64,000 nucleotides of DNA. It comes from Oscheius onirici (Eukaryota > Nematoda > Chromadorea > Rhabditida > Rhabditidae). Numbering within the stretch: position 1 is the stretch's first letter; the number at the start of each line of letters is the position of its first letter. The notes under the pieces were generated by a model. That model ran no database searches, was not told where the DNA came from, and was given only the letters and a program-made list of their open reading frames with translations. Made by a program: the position numbers and the translations under genes. The stretch is from positions 10,354,001 to 10,418,000 of the forward strand of contig OW051473.1 in assembly GCA_932521025.1 (NCBI GenBank), read 5' to 3'. Positions 1 to 13,901 of this stretch are shown here, piece by piece.

Positions 1-3000
1 CTTTTTGTGACGGTATTAAAATTACCTGAGCATTTCTCATTGTGAACTGTTTATCACAAGACGGTACATATTCTCCAGTTGTTCCGTTGTAGATCTGTAG
101 AAATCCGCTTCTTCCAGGAACAGAGCCATTCTGCGTTAAGGAGGCTGAGAACTTTTGATAGTATGGATCATCTCGATAGAGAGCAGGAAATTTCTGGTAG
201 ACATTATCTGGTCTTGCACGATTTGCTCGTTTCCGACGTTTCTCTTCGTATTTGTGTTCTTCCTGACTCAGAATGCTTCGTTTATACCGAGTGCCAATCT
301 TTCCGATGACTTGTAAGTACTCCGTCTCATTAATGGCTTTAAAGCGTCCCGGCTCCCAGTAGGTACCTTCGATCACCAAGTTTCCAAGAACTAGTATCCT
401 TACGCCTGGATAAAGACGAACTTCAACTCCTCGTTCTATTGTGAGAGTCGCTCCTGGCATGATTGTCAAGTCTCCACGAATGATGTAGGGCATTTCCGGA
501 CGGAGGTAGTGAGGGAATTTATACCAGGACTCTCTTCGGAGCTTCATTTCTTTCGACTCGAACATTCTTCCCTTCAGATCTTCCACAGACGGCTCAGCTC
601 TAGTCGCAGTGGCAAGCTGTCCATGACGGCCATGAAACATCCACCAATAGTCGATTGAGAGCATTGGAGCCACATAATAGGGACTGAAGTCAGCATGCGT
701 ATAGGTGTTCCAATCATCGATGTCAAAAATTCTCTGAGCGATTTCGGCTTCATTTCCCATGCCCCACCAGTTGTAGGACACGTTCATCGAGTCGTATACC
801 GTGTGGTACTAAAAATTGGTTAAGAATTGGGAATTCTGTTACCTCAGATCCGGAAACTAGTTCAAAGTCCAGTCTTTTGTTGTTCAGACGATTGTAATGA
901 ATTCTAGCCTTCTGAGCTCCAAAGATTCCAATGGCATACGATCTTGGCCACATGTCAACATAATCTTCCTTTTCCTGAAAATCACAAAAGTAAACATCTG
1001 CAGAAAGACGTACCCTGACAAAGTGATTGAACTCCAAGTAATTGTACTGAATGTAGGCTGGAACATCGATTGCTAGCAAGCTCAGAGATTGTATGTTCAT
1101 CTTCACCATCCAATGACCCTTAAAGTTTTTGTATGAATGATTAAAGGGTCAAGTTACCCAGTTGTTAAAGAAGCGATTGCGTTCCATGACCAGATGCTTA
1201 TCCATTCCGGTAAGTTCAAGAATACCCGAATCGAGACGAGCATAATTGTCGGTGAAATTGTTTGACGAAATGTTTGCAAATGTATAGTAGCCGTCCAGAA
1301 GAATACAAAAGTTTTCGTTGTTCTCGAAGCGGTTTTCGGTCATCTAAAAAAAGTTAATATTGCAAAAATTTGAACAGTTACCAAGAAACTATGCTTCGGT
1401 TTGGCTAGCAGATCGTATGTGTCCGGAAGACGTACAGAAATTCCCCCATTCGTGTTATTTGCAAATGTGTTGGACCAGAGGTTCCAGTGGAAAACATTGG
1501 CTGACGCAAACAGATCGCGATGTGTTTCAATGACAGCTCCAGTATTTTCCACCACTGAACAGTTGTCAAAATGGTATGTGATCTGAAATTACTTTTTCGT
1601 AACTGGTAATTAAATAATTTGCCTCAGCGATTGGTGTTCCCGGTAGGACTTGATGTTGCGGCGAATGAATCCAGAGAACTGCTTCAGAGTTTCGGGTAAA
1701 GTTTACCTAAGACAGAAGTTCAATTCAAAAGAAGATGATCCAACCTTTTGAACCCAGATTTTTTCATTGTTCCACCTATTTGTCAAGGTACCATCAGAGA
1801 AGGAGAGGTTACTGTAATGAACAGCAGATATTCCGTACTGGTTGTCCTCGACTCTTGACTGGTAAACGTGAACAAAGCGATCCAAGTACTCTTGAGCTAC
1901 AAACCGAAAATGAAAGGAATAAAAAGATACACTTACAATCGAGGAAGAGAATCAGGATCACTAGACGAGGCACACCGTGAGATCTTGTATACCGCATTGT
2001 CATCTTATTAGAGCTGCTCACAATAGGGAACATGATTTGATCACGGCGAGCACTGTAAGCTCGTCCTCCGTTAGCGTCGGTGAACCAGGCATCTTCGTCC
2101 GATATGTTCGAGGCAGGATTTACAATCTGTACGCTTTTAAATGGCAAAATATGATACTTGTCGTACCTGAACAGCAAGTTTTGAAGCCAATCCGTACTCG
2201 AAGCCGACAGCTTCTAGGAGAATTTCTTGGATACATGGCTCTGATGGGACTGAACAGAAGTTTTGTGGAAAACGAGACAGTCAAACCTGCAGGACATTCC
2301 TCCGTATACTTGGCGACCAAAAACTTTCTCTGGTTCAGTTGACTCTCGAAGACTTGAACATCATTGTGTTTCAGACTCGGAATGGCGTAAACATTATTTG
2401 CCTCAAGCTCCGGCTGTTCACGCATATCTAGCCAGGAAACAATGTCATTCTGTAGGGACGAAGAGACGGCAGGATTGTATCGGAAACCGGCTTGTCCATT
2501 GTGAGTAACGGACACCTAAAATGTTGAAAATAAACGGAACTGTTACCTCGTACCTCTTCAATTGTTATGCCAGCAGATCGTAGCTGAACTCCATTTCTTC
2601 TGTTGTTGGTGATGGTACTATTTCTGATAGCCGGCTTCTTGGTTAAATCGTTGTAAATTATGTCGATGCCGTTTTGGTAGTTGTTCTGAACCGCGTTGTA
2701 CTTGAATTACACACAAAATTACCTTGATGGTCAGATCATGGAAAGTGTGATAGTTCCAGTCAATTTGCAAGGCAGGAGAGAACTCGCTCGCCTTAAAGTC
2801 GAACAATCCCGCCTTTTCAATCACCCATTTGTTCATGGTAGTTTGGCCGGTGACTGTTGGAGGACTGGCAAGCAGAGAGTATCTTACGCCAGCCCATCGC
2901 GGTTCGGCACAACGAAGTCCGACTACTTCGGTATCTCGGCAGCCTGCAGCCGCGTTGCGACTGACTCCGTCATGTCGACAGTTGGTAATATCGACTTCAT

Positions 3001-6000
3001 TCTCTTCGCAACGAATGTTGTCCATGACCATTGGCAGATCGCCCTTTGATGGAAACTCTCTCCAATTCTCAAAAAATTCCGGATCCATAATCAGTCCAAG
3101 CTGGTTACAGGCCATTCGGGCATGAGTAGCCGTCCAAGATCGGTTGCAAACTGTTCCCCATTCGCCTTCGACAAAGACCTGAACGGGAGACTGGTAAAAG
3201 TTGTAAAAGTTTTCTCACTTCCAGGCGTCCAATAGTCACTTGGTCGCTTCCATCCTCGTCCACCAGTCTGATATTGTTGACTTGAGGGAGGGTGAAAGGT
3301 GCAGCAGTGAAGACCACTTGTTTCTCCAGACCGTAGAACTCTGTTCGGGTCAGTTCGCCCTGTACAAGCATTCCAACACCGTCTTTGAACTCAAAAGTTG
3401 AGCCGGGAGCAATGGTTAGTCTAGCTCCAGGTACAACATGAAGATCTTCAGTTACTGTGTACCTAAAGAACATGGTTGGACTACAATTTTTAAAAAGCTT
3501 GCCGTCCAGGAGGAAGATCGTGATTCTCATAAATAGACCCTCCAAGTACAAAAGGCTGCTCATCTTTCCTAAACTGTCGAAAATACTCTTGCTGAAGAGT
3601 GATGTGTGGATTTCTCTGGTTGCAGACTGCAGCATAAGGATTCGTGTCGATTGAGGCCAAATTGTATCTGTTAAACTGCAAAAAAAGATAAAATTTTGAA
3701 CAGAGAATGTCACCTGATCCCAAATTTTTGGCATAAAGACAGCGGGACTCGGATTGCCCCAATTGTTCTCCTTTGCATCGATAGCTTTAGCATGAGCTGC
3801 CAGCTCAGTTCCAATTTCAAATTCGGCTTGAGGATTCTTGAAGCAGTTGCGATGGATAATTACGTTGCTAGAAAATCAAAGGTTTAGTATAGACAGAAAA
3901 ATTTACCTGCTAGAAACAACCAGTGCCGCGTATGGTGAGGTGCGTGGTCGAAGATGCGGAGATGGGTTGTAGACAATGTTTTCTCGAATCTGTAAAATTG
4001 AGTTAAGGACACCCTTAAACATACCTCATTTTGTTGATTAAAGACAAGTTTTTGCCCTGGTGCATCTTCATTCAGACCAATAGAAATGATGTATTTTGCT
4101 CTATTGAACTTGAAGGCATTCTTGGAAATGGTCACATTGGCTCCAAGCCTCCACAGCCAAGGCTGTTCAGAGTTTTTGATCAGCAAGGCAGTATCATTGT
4201 TGTTCAAGAATTGATTGCTACTGATCAACGCTTGCATATTAACAGCTGGCTGGATTCTGATTCCCATACCGATGTTGCCTTAAACTTCATTTTATCACCG
4301 AAAAACATGAAATTCTACCTTCCACACGGTTTCCAGTAATGTCGACCAGAGTTCTGCCGGTATCCCAGCCTTGACAGGAATGAATTTCCAAAGCTGGATG
4401 GTACTGATTGTTCAGGAACTCTACCCAGTTCATGAGAACCTAGAAAGTATGGAAATTCTGTCAAAATGAAAGTTTACCTTGGGTTCAATCCTTTTGTAAG
4501 CGGGCAGACAAAAGTTTCCAACCAGAACTCCGCCCCAGAAGTTTTCAGCCACTATGGTCGGAAGATAAAAAATGTTGTTGCTTGGACGTCCTTTGAAAAT
4601 AAACTCGGTATGAAGTGCTAGGAATGGAGAAGACTCGTTGAAGTGGAAGGCAGCTCCTCTCCATCGGTTCCTCACAATCCTGGTTCCGTTGACGGTTACC
4701 GAGCCTCCGGCAAAGGTCACATTCATGCCGTCACCCCAATTTTCTTCTATCCTCGTGTCGTTGAGCCAAATGTCCGCGGCTCCGCTGGTAACCAAAAAGC
4801 CGGCCACTCCTTGATTCTTATTCATTGTCACATTTGTGAAAGCCGTTCTTTCTCGGATATCGGAGCAAGCAACTCCATTTCCATAGTTCTCGTTGATAAT
4901 GGTGTTGGTCACGTTGAGACCGTAGTACGCCTTGTCTAAAGCGAAATGAACCAAAAAGAAAAAATCTTACCAAGAACACTTGCATGGACACGGAAAAGAA
5001 CGTCGACATCTCCAGCAACGTAACCCATACTGTTGTCCGGCAACTGATGATCGATGGACAAGTACATTGGAGATCCGGAACTTCTGAATGTGAGTGTGGT
5101 AAAAACTATTGGAAATCTTACTTGACACTCAGGCTTTGAGGGTAGATACCATCTTCGATCGGGATCCTGTATCTCTCAATTAGACAGGACTGTAGATCCG
5201 GGGTTGCATCGCAGACGACAAGATAAGTAACAGAATTGTCTCGGTTCCTAAAGAACTTAATAAAACACAAGAGCTGGATACTCACTTGTTTTGAACTGAT
5301 ACAAACTGTAGAGAGTAGGTGTACGGTAGTCGAGGTGGCAGCTGGACAATCATCCAGCATGTCGGCGGGATACTAGGATCAACAAGTGTCCCATTCATCA
5401 GATGAGCCGCAATGAGATGCGGAAAAAATTGCTGTGGAGGTAGATTATGCTGAGTGCACATGTCTGCTCGTGGCCGTTCTTCATCGTAAATCAAGCCGAT
5501 TGATCGTTTTTCGCCTGAAAATTAAGTGCTAACCCTCAATTGGGCAATTTGTCGAGATTGCTATCAAACATCAAGATAACTCACGAATTCCGTGGGAGAG
5601 GAGATTGGTTCCGATCTTTTGCTTGTACCAGACTCCATCGCCCCAATTGCCTTCTATTCGGGTGAAGTTGATAAAAACGCGGCCGTCTGTAGTGTTATCC
5701 ACAGCTATACCATGACCTCGATTGTAGGAAAAGGTCGAATTGGCTATCAAAACGGGTCCACTGGGCTCGTAGATGTACATTCCGTCTCGTGCACTTCGTT
5801 CTATCCGAAGACCATTCATATAGGGAGCTACTCCTTCAATCCATAGAGCAGATGTCACATTTTTCGTCTCTCCATCGTAGCCGCCGTACATAATGTCCAC
5901 ATATTCCATACGACTCTTTGACTCTTTTTGAACTGCCACGAAATCCGGATCGGAATAGACGTAGTCAAACGGAGAGTTGAGAATTCGTAGTCCGCGCCAG

Positions 6001-7362
6001 TGTCGAGCCCAGCCAGTGAATGTAGGAGGTCCCCAGCAAACCAGACCAACGTCATCTTCTCCCTAAAGTGATGTCGTTTTCCATAAAAATGCACTCTTAC
6101 CTGACACAGATTCTCACTCAGTCTGATTCTGTTCTGGTCTTGAAGTCCAGCACAATCCCAGAGATTTGAAGCTCCTGGATGGCATCCAGGTTGTGGTAGA
6201 ACAAAGGGATATGTGTCGTTGTTTCGCCGATACCAATTGTGGAACCCTGAAGATTAACTGTCTCTCTAACCCTTAGGACAAATACTGTTCGCACCCCGTT
6301 GTGATTCTCACGGTCCGAACGCCCTCTACCTTTTCCCAAGGTCCTAGCCGAGCGATAATAACGAGGCAAGTAGTGGTCCTAATGGCTTGGCGGCCAAGTG
6401 AAGAACGCCGTGAAATGTTACAAAAACAATGTGTCTGTACGCGGCGAGAGAAAGTTTTGATTACATGAGGCACAATGGGAACAAAGACATACCTCCGTCT
6501 CCAAAGCCCATTGACTTGCAAGCTGTTGAGGTGTCAATACTTGTCCAGCTTAATGACATTCATCTTGTTACATAAGTTGGTCACCTACTTGGTAACCATG
6601 GTACAGACAGACCTCCATCGGTCCCGAAATCGAACCTGTAGTCTACCCTGTCGTACTGTCGGACCATCAATGAGACGAAAAGCTGGCATATTGTGATCGT
6701 AGTGGAGAGCCTCCTGGTAGGGAAGCATTTCGATGTGAGCAAACTCATTTCCCTGGAAAATTTTGTACATATCGGATATCTGGAACCCGTTCCCTTGTCG
6801 CGTATACGCGTTCGCTCTCATAGTATGCAAATAGACAGCAGGCTGTGCTAGAACAACAAAAGCAGTATAGAATAAAAGACAGGCCGGTAATTTTTGTCCC
6901 TTTTCGTCATTCCCTTTCGCGTAAACTCTACCCACACAAAAAGCTGCTGACTCAAAGCAAATGTATGTGCCTGTTATTGCCGTAAACTGATAAGTTGATA
7001 ACGAATTCAAATGCTAGCAGAGGGAGCGCGGAAACCGGAAAAACTCACAATTGCCCAGATGGAGCCCTTGACAGTCAATCCAATTCCAGTATCAAAATAC
7101 AGCTGAACTCCTGTCTCGATTGTAAGAGTTGCTCCAACCTGAAAAACTTATACTTTTGAATTTCTGATAAAAATACCTCTACGGTAAGATCAGTTCTGAC
7201 CCTGTACGGGGAATTTCGAAAGAATAGCGTGGCATTACTGGAATAAACTCCTCCGAGAGTGTTCTTGATCCTTTCTCGAGGTTGAAAGAAACCAGGGTGT
7301 TCTACCTGACCCTGCAGAAGGGTCAAAGGTACGATGTACAATAAGAGAAAAATCTGTTTCAT
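1..7362 (-). CDS. bark: Bark beetle (anakonda)-type adhesion protein, 5' part; continues beyond position 1
   Basis: Large extracellular protein of the Bark beetle/Anakonda family, which in Drosophila acts at tricellular septate junctions. The first exon (about 7,175-7,362) starts MKQIFLLLYIVPLTLL, a clear signal peptide, and a splice acceptor (aatttgcag) lies 11 nt upstream of the ATG. The next exon has the family signature GATLTIETGVQLYF / GIGLTVKGSIWAI. Scavenger-receptor Cys-rich (SRCR) segments are visible at about 6,480-6,700 (GRLQVRFRDRWRSVC) and 2,830-3,200 (VMDNIRCEENEVDITNCRHD), and a third begins at 1-130 (GFLQIYNGTTGEYVPSC). Between them lie long Asn/Gly-rich parallel beta-helix stretches, for example around 5,600-5,940 and 4,450-4,950 (NTIINENYGNGV, TRIEENWGDG). 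There are many introns of about 40 nt. The C-terminus, where the family carries a C-type lectin-like domain and TM segment, lies outside the window. Family assignment is firm; exact exon edges are not. Confidence 0.87.
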
Positions 7363-8645
7363 CGCATTCCTATCTGCAAATTAAGAAAAGATTAAATACA
7401 GGGTAAAAAGTGAAAAGGCAGTGGTCAATTGGCGAGTCAGTTTTTTGCAGCCTTTTCGTGGTGTTCGTTTTTGTATGAACAGCTCCCACGGCGTCAGCTG
7501 ATTTCAACGACGGGGGCAAACACTTGAAAAACGTATGCAAAATGATTTTGAACAGGAAATTACAAACTTAATACATAGGTGAGACCGGGGAAATAAAAAT
7601 GTGCTACGATATACCAGCAGTTATCATCAGTAGTAGCCTGACCAAAATCAAAAGTCAAAAAGGAGCCTAAGCGGTGCAGCTGTTAAAAAGTGAAGACGCG
7701 GTCGACAGTGTCTGAATCATGCTCAGGTGAGTCGCTATCGTATTGATTGTTCGTTTGTGTGCTTTGTGGGCGGTCTGCGGCTGACCACTGCCATAGTGAC
7801 CTGGAGAGGGCCTTGGAGGTAATCCGCCACTGTACCCTCTGTAAATCCTGCAGTCTCTCGGCCGACTGCCACCATTTTCAGGCATCTTTATCGCGGCAGC
7901 ACACCCTCGTTGGCGCGAGATATCCCGGCCTCGGGTAAATGGCCTCCGGTGACCCCCTAAATAGCAACCTAACGACCTTTGTCTGAATAAACAGCTGACC
8001 CGAAATTAGGCAACAATGATGATCGATTGTGTGAAGGGCTGCTGATAGTTTTTCAAGAAATGAACTTTTTGGGTGACGAGAAACAACCGAAGGAAGTAGA
8101 TAAGCTCCAGGTCCGGTTAACATTTCTCATTCCAAACTTGAATATACTAATCCATTAAACCATCTGGGAACAAGTTGCATGATACAGTCATTTGATGAAT
8201 CCTGACAAGTTCTTTCCATGCCAATGTCCAAGAAGATATAAAATCTATTTTTGACTGTGTCTGGCGACCCGACGCTCAAAAGTTTGGCGCGAACGATGCG
8301 GGTTCATCTGGACCAGTAGCTTCTCTTTTTACAAGTACTATATCTATTCTCTCCAGTTTAGATATTCGTATCTCCAAAGTGTGTTCGTAGTAAGTTTCAG
8401 ATTGTGCGCTAACCTCGAAGCTGTCTCCTCCTTTTTGATAGCGGTCAGTAAGATCCTGCTTTTTCAGATTCTCCAGTGTTCTACCTTTACTCTATCCAGA
8501 TTAAAGTGCAGAATGTCATGGTTGCCTAGGAGACAAGGTTAGAAATTCTTCAAGCTTTTCTTCAATTTTCAATAGCCCTCTTACACGCTTATTATTACCG
8601 CTTCATTACCCCGCCCAAAATCGGAAACACTAGTGGTCCCGCCCA
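7363..8645. other. Intergenic region upstream of bark
   Basis: About 1.3 kb with only short unconvincing ORFs on both strands. It should hold the promoter of the minus-strand bark-type gene. I see no RNA gene or obvious repeat here. Confidence 0.5.
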
Positions 8646-8870
8646 GTGCCCAACCTTTTTGCAACATTAGGCCATGCTGAATTAGTCGACTTCAACTACC
8701 CATTTCTAGTCATGGAACCGCACGAGTTCAACAGTTTCCTACTGAGTATTCTTTTTCTCTGTCTCTTAGCTGCTGGAGTGGCCGGGTTATCACTTGCTGT
8801 ACAGCCTCCACTACGTCGTCTTCGGCAAAAATACTTTCCCGGCGAACCAGAATACGAATTAATAGTCTAG
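8646..8870 (+). CDS. Small hydrophobic membrane ORF (hypothetical)
   Basis: A 74-codon ORF with an internal ATG at 8,712 that would give about 52 residues beginning MEPHEFNSFLLSIL. It contains one strong hydrophobic segment (about 20 residues, LLSILFLCLLAAGVAGLSLA) followed by a basic stretch (RRLRQKYF) and an acidic C-terminus ending YELIV. That is the arrangement of a single-pass microprotein. It could also be the last exon of a longer gene. I do not recognise the family. The hydrophobic-then-basic pattern is the only support. Confidence 0.4.
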   Translation: MPNLFATLGHAELVDFNYPFLVMEPHEFNSFLLSILFLCLLAAGVAGLSLAVQPPLRRLRQKYFPGEPEYELIV

Positions 8871-9241
8871 CCTCAAAATATACAGGTTTTTGTTGATTTC
8901 ACTCATGTGCATAAAGCGTAAATTTCCAAATATTTATACTTTGTTTGCCGAGTGCTAAGTGCTACTTCATTGCTCGCTCCCAAAATGTATTGGTTTACAT
9001 CTATAGCTTCTGACCAAAAGTCGACGTAATAGTTTGCGCGTAAAGTGCGCATCGCAGCTGATCTGAGGACTTCATTAGCGCTTCCGAGTTAGCTTGATTT
9101 GTGCACCGACCGGAACACCTCCCCATCTCACGCTGTCTTCAATTCAGGCTTTATACATTGAGCTTAAAGATCACAGAAGAAACACGTAAATATCACAGAT
9201 TCGCATTGAGTGATGTGACTAGAACTATTTTTGAATTGCAG
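8871..9241. other. Short intergenic gap
   Basis: About 370 nt between the small plus-strand ORF and the convergent end of the VPS39-like gene. Nothing recognisable beyond likely 3' untranslated sequence. Confidence 0.4.
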
Positions 9242-12200
9242 TTACTTGTTGCAGTAGAAGTGCACAAGGCTTTCGTCTTCTGGCGATCGTACAAAGGCAC
9301 TGAAAAACATGAGAATAACAACTGTTGACTGTACTGGAGTTAAATGATTCGCGGACAATATTTTACATTCAATAAATGCCTCAAAAATCTCAGGATCTTA
9401 AACTTGTGTACTTTTGCTCTTTTACGACATTAACTAGATTCAGTACCCTCCTTTTTTTGTAAACAAAAAAAAACTCTTTTTCTCACCTGTTTCCTATCTT
9501 CTTTCCGCATATCATACAGTCACTGGCGTTAGTTATGACAACTCTGATGCTCTCCAATTGTTTCAGCTTTGTTTCAGCATAGCTCAAAGCTGATTCTGAC
9601 ACTGATTGTCTCATTGATAACTACAATCCATTTTGTTGAGAATAACGCAATCTTACCGAGATGGAGTTGTCCCTAACTGTTTGAAGAACTGCTATTAGTG
9701 CTCGAGACAATATCCTCAGCTCAGTCTCGTCAGGAAAATCTTCCAGGGCTGAGACGGTATCAATCCTATCGGCATGCCGACTCAGAACACGTATTGCGCT
9801 GCAAACATCTGGTGGTGGAGCCATAAAGGGATTTTCGGTAAGTCCAGCCTTCTGCGGCTCATACGGCTGGATGTAAGCACGAAGCCATTGAAGGTATACC
9901 TAGAAAAGAACGTTTTTTTCCAATTTTTGAATATTTTTTTTTCAAAATTATAGTTTGCTACCTGACAATTACTTACTTGAGAGTTGATGGTATCATTTTT
10001 ATCATAGTAAAGTTGACAATAGTTCTCGGCAGCCTCAAAATCATTGAGAATCGAAGTGTAGATGGTGAGTGCCTGCTCATGCATCTTGAGTCTGCCAAGA
10101 ATTAGAGCTCTTTCTTCGTACAGGGCTATAAATTGTTGTGAAAAAGTTTGTAGCTGACTTACGTAAGCTGCTTAACTGGAACAGTATTCCCTGAGGATTG
10201 TACTGCAAAGAAAATTGGAGAAGATGTATCAATTTTTTCCGATAAGTTCCGAGATCTCCTTCTTCTTCTCCAGCTCTGTTGATGTTTTCGTCCAAAATTT
10301 TGTGATTGATAGATTGTATATCGCAATTACCATCTTTAAAAGTGTGGACATAATCCTCCATAAGTTTTTTCACAGTATTGATGTAATGTTCCAAAAGAGC
10401 TTCATGAAAGCTCTGTCGAACCTCTTCCCATTTATAAATTATGTGCTCCTAGAATCATTAACTAAAAGTTTTCAATGAAAAATGTACCAAGAAGAGGATA
10501 ACGACCGCCGGACAGCTAGACTTTAAAAACTCGAGGACCTTCTCACGATCCAAACTACGAGCAACGTCTGATTCTTCACCAGTGAAAATCTAAAGTGTTC
10601 TGTGAAAAAATAACTGAAAAATTATCACAGCTAGTCCATCCTCATGGCTCCGAGACAGAATCTTTTTTGCATAGTCGAAAATCAGCTCCAAATGAGTGTT
10701 GCCAAGGGATTGGAGATAGTCAACGATTCTTTCATTTCCCTCAAAGAAAATGTCCGCGTCTGGATTTTCGGATTGCTCGTAAAGGAGTTCGAGGGCTGAA
10801 AAATAAATTAAACGATAGAAAATGTAAAAATGTGAGGTCTTACCCAGCTCATGCTTCTTTTTCGTCTCATAAAGAACAAAGAGCGATGGAAGTTTGTGCG
10901 CCTTCTTCAGAATGGATTCAGCATCTTCGAAGGCACAAGAATTGTTATGCAGACGTAGGAGTGAGTCAACAAGGATAGGTTTGGTCTGAACTTAAAGTTT
11001 TCAAAACAAAAACATACTGAAATACCTGTAAATAACAGTTAAGAAGCGTGGTATCAATGATAATCATTGTCCTATGTATATTTTGTATCTCTTCCTTTGA
11101 CAACGTGATTCCAGCTTTCGGGTCGTTCTTCTTTACGTAATCTGCACGAATCTGCACAAAAATTAAATGAACATATTGATTTTCCTTACAGCAGAGAGGT
11201 AGTTTCCCATGGCTAGAAGAGCTCGTTTTTTGTCGTTAGCCGTAAGGTCTCCTCCAGAAATGGGCGGCTTAGCAATGTCTGGTAGAAGATCAGGAATTAG
11301 TCGGATAACTTGGAGAACGTCTTAACCCAAAAACATGATTGAATATTGAAGGAAACCAACCGCTCCCAATTTGTATATGCAACTGAAAAGACTCTTCAAA
11401 CTTTCGCTGGTTGAACAAGTTCGCTGCTGCCTGTCTTTTGATCTCAATCTTGTTCTCCTCCGAGAAAACATTGGACAAGTCCTGAACTGAAGTATTCATA
11501 AATGAAGAAACAAAATCTTGCCGCTATTTGAATGGCAAGATCAAAGTACTTTTCGTTGACCAGCGTAGCTACATTTTTTCGGATGTTTGGAGCCGAGTCC
11601 AGAACCCAGATTCTGTTAACTCCAGTGGACGACCCGACGAAGATTTGACCTCTTAAAACATTGATATTTTTTGCCGCGAGATAGGAAAATACCTGTTTCC
11701 ACTACAAATAAACTGCGCTTTGCTGAGAACAATATTTTGCACACACATCGAGGGATTAAAGGCCCGAATTTCGATTTTTCCTTTACTCAGCAAAGCTACT
11801 ACATAGGGAGGATCATAAGCTGAAATGAAGAGATGGAAAAAAACTAAAAATTATCTTACCTAAGGCTAGAGGAGCTTCTGAAAACCGAATATCCGTGGCC
11901 GGCTTCTCGACCCGTTTTTCTGGATCATATTCGGGCGAAAAAAAGCACAGCAAGTCGTTCCGACAAACGCCGATCTAAAAAATGAAAATAAGCTTTAATC
12001 ATTTTCTTGTTACCAAGTTGCGATCCTCGACGTAGAGAATCACAGGAGAAGATTCAGTTGATGAAAACTTTCGCAAGTCTAATGTCCACAGCTGAACAAA
12101 AATTAATGAAAAAATTGCAGACTAGCCTCATCATCTGACGGCTTGTGTACCATAGCCACATAATATTCGTCCCTCACAGAAAATATTAGGGCGTCCTTGC

Positions 12201-12854
12201 ACATTCTGAAAAAAGATAATAAATTGAAAAAAGTACGGCTCACGTCAAGTTGAGGGGCGTATCTGGGAAAATGATGCCACAGTCCAATGGCAGCTCCTGG
12301 AATTCCTTGTCTATCCATCGGAAAAGTTGAACTTTCTTTCGAGAAGATGTGATTATGTAGAGATGATCGTCGTCTTCCCTTATCCAAATTGTAAAAGACT
12401 GAATCGGCTTCACATTGTGCAAAATTGTAATAACAGGATGTTGGAGGTCGTTCAAAATGTGGGCTGTGAGCTGAAAAAAGCTAGAGTAACGGAAAATGTG
12501 TTAAAAACTCACTAGCCCTTGTGAAGTACACAAAATTAGATTCTTCTCCTCACATATGGTCATGTTCATGACTGGATGTCGCTCGAACTTCTTCGCAATG
12601 TACTCGAAAGTGTACTTTGGAATAGTTCCTGTCCCTCGATTAGCTTCAAAGCATAAAAATGAGTGTATAAAACTAAAAAGTACCGATTTTATGGGCGAAC
12701 AAAGTTCCATCTTTACTGCCGGCTAGAACACTTTGCGTTGATTCTGTAAATAGACTTTTAAAAATTAAAAACTAAACAAACTTCGACAGCATAAACTTGA
12801 AATTTCCTGAGGTAGTTTTAAGACGACGTCGCTGACGGAATACGCTTCAAACAT
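9242..12854 (-). CDS. vps39: VPS39/Vam6-like HOPS complex subunit
   Basis: Subunit of the HOPS tether that works with Rab7 in late endosome/lysosome fusion. The start MFEAYSVSDVVLKLPQEI matches the family opening (F-E-P-V-x-I-L-x-K-L-P). It lies 6 nt after a splice acceptor (cgtttcag). N-terminal beta-propeller (CNH-like) exons run from about 12,850 to 11,650. Helical clathrin-repeat exons follow, including the family-typical ALTIYTSILNDFEAAENYC at about 10,020-10,080. The last exons, missed by simple ORF calling, encode the zinc-binding tail: CMICGKKIGN ends at about 9,487, a 180-nt intron follows, then AFVRSPEDESLVHFYCNK and TAA at 9,242-9,244. The C-x2-C ... H-x2-C layout matches vertebrate VPS39. 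Roughly 15 introns, most 40-60 nt. It is the most downstream of three close minus-strand genes. Confidence 0.92.
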
Positions 12855-13148
12855 GTTTGGCTGAAACGAATGAAGGAGATCTCTCTAATGAATATCGATT
12901 TCTAGAGCGCTTTTCAAAAATTCAGCTGCACTAACAGTGAATGAGTGACCCCCGCTTGTTGATTGCCCACCTAGCGCGCTTATTTCTGCCTATTTATTTG
13001 GGAGAAAAGAGTGATTAACAGTGTTTATTCGCAGACTAACACTAGGACAGATCAGTAGGAGGAAAGATCAATGGATGTTAAAGGGGGAACCGGTAAAAAT
13101 ACTTGTGGAATCACCCGAAAACGATAAGAGAAACGATGATTAAAGCGT

Positions 13149-13901
13149 CTAGTGAGTCTTCTTGGCTGTCTTCTTGCCGTTCTTGTTCTTCTTGGAATGC
13201 TTCTTCTTAGGCTTCGTCTCAGGCATCTTCTCAGTGGCCATTTCCTTGACAGACAGGAGAACATTGGCAGCTTCTAGGCCAGTCATTGGCTCCTTTGTAG
13301 CAACGTTCTGAACGGGCTTCGGCTTCTTGGCAGCCTCTTTTCCAGCAGAGTCCGATTCCTTTCCATTCTTGTTGATATGCATCTGTTCGAAGAAGGGAAT
13401 AGCAGCAGCCAGTTCTTCTTCAGTGGCCTCGGGAATCGGATTGCCGTCCTGAAATTTTAGTAGTAAAATTTTGAATGAAAAAGACTATTTACCTCGTCAA
13501 CAGCCTGCTTGAGGTAAGGGTGACCCTTGAAGATAAACTTTTCGCAAAGGACCAGCATGAACTTCAATTGGCCGTGGGCGAGAACGAGGAGGGATTCATA
13601 GTCAGGATACAGACTGAAGCGAGTATGCGACAGAAACTCCAGATACTTTTCCGGGTGAGCAACTAAGAATTGAAGATTTCTCCAAATAAAAATGCTTCTC
13701 ACCGCGTATCTTTGTAGTCTCGTAGTGTCTCTCAAGCCAAGTTCTCCTGATCAGACTGATATACGCCGGGTCACGGAACTCCGGCAGATATTCGCGCAGA
13801 GACTTTTTGATCTCGGCGAAAAGTGCCTTGTTCGGATGGCGGCGCATGGCCTCATGTTCCTTCGGCATATATCTCAACACCTGAGCCATGGTAATCTCCA
13901 T
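13149..13901 (-). CDS. Uncharacterised protein with Lys-rich C-terminal tail
   Basis: Three exons read cleanly: about 13,705-13,901, 13,493-13,657 and 13,149-13,451, with introns of 40-48 nt. The protein is about 220 residues. It starts MEITMAQVLRYMPKEHEAMR, directly after acceptor ttttgcag plus 2 nt. The N-terminal two thirds look helical with conserved-looking Trp/Tyr/Arg content (SLIRRTWLERHYETTKI; HPEKYLEFLSHTRFSLYPDY). An acidic segment follows (EATEEELAAAIPFFEQ). The C-terminal 40 residues are strongly basic (KKKHSKKNKNGKKTAKKTH), suggesting nuclear or RNA contact. I do not recognise the family. A likely poly(A) signal (AATAAA on the minus strand) lies near 13,023-13,028. It sits 217 nt from the upstream gene's stop and 294 nt from the VPS39 start, an operon-like arrangement. 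Confidence 0.75.
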
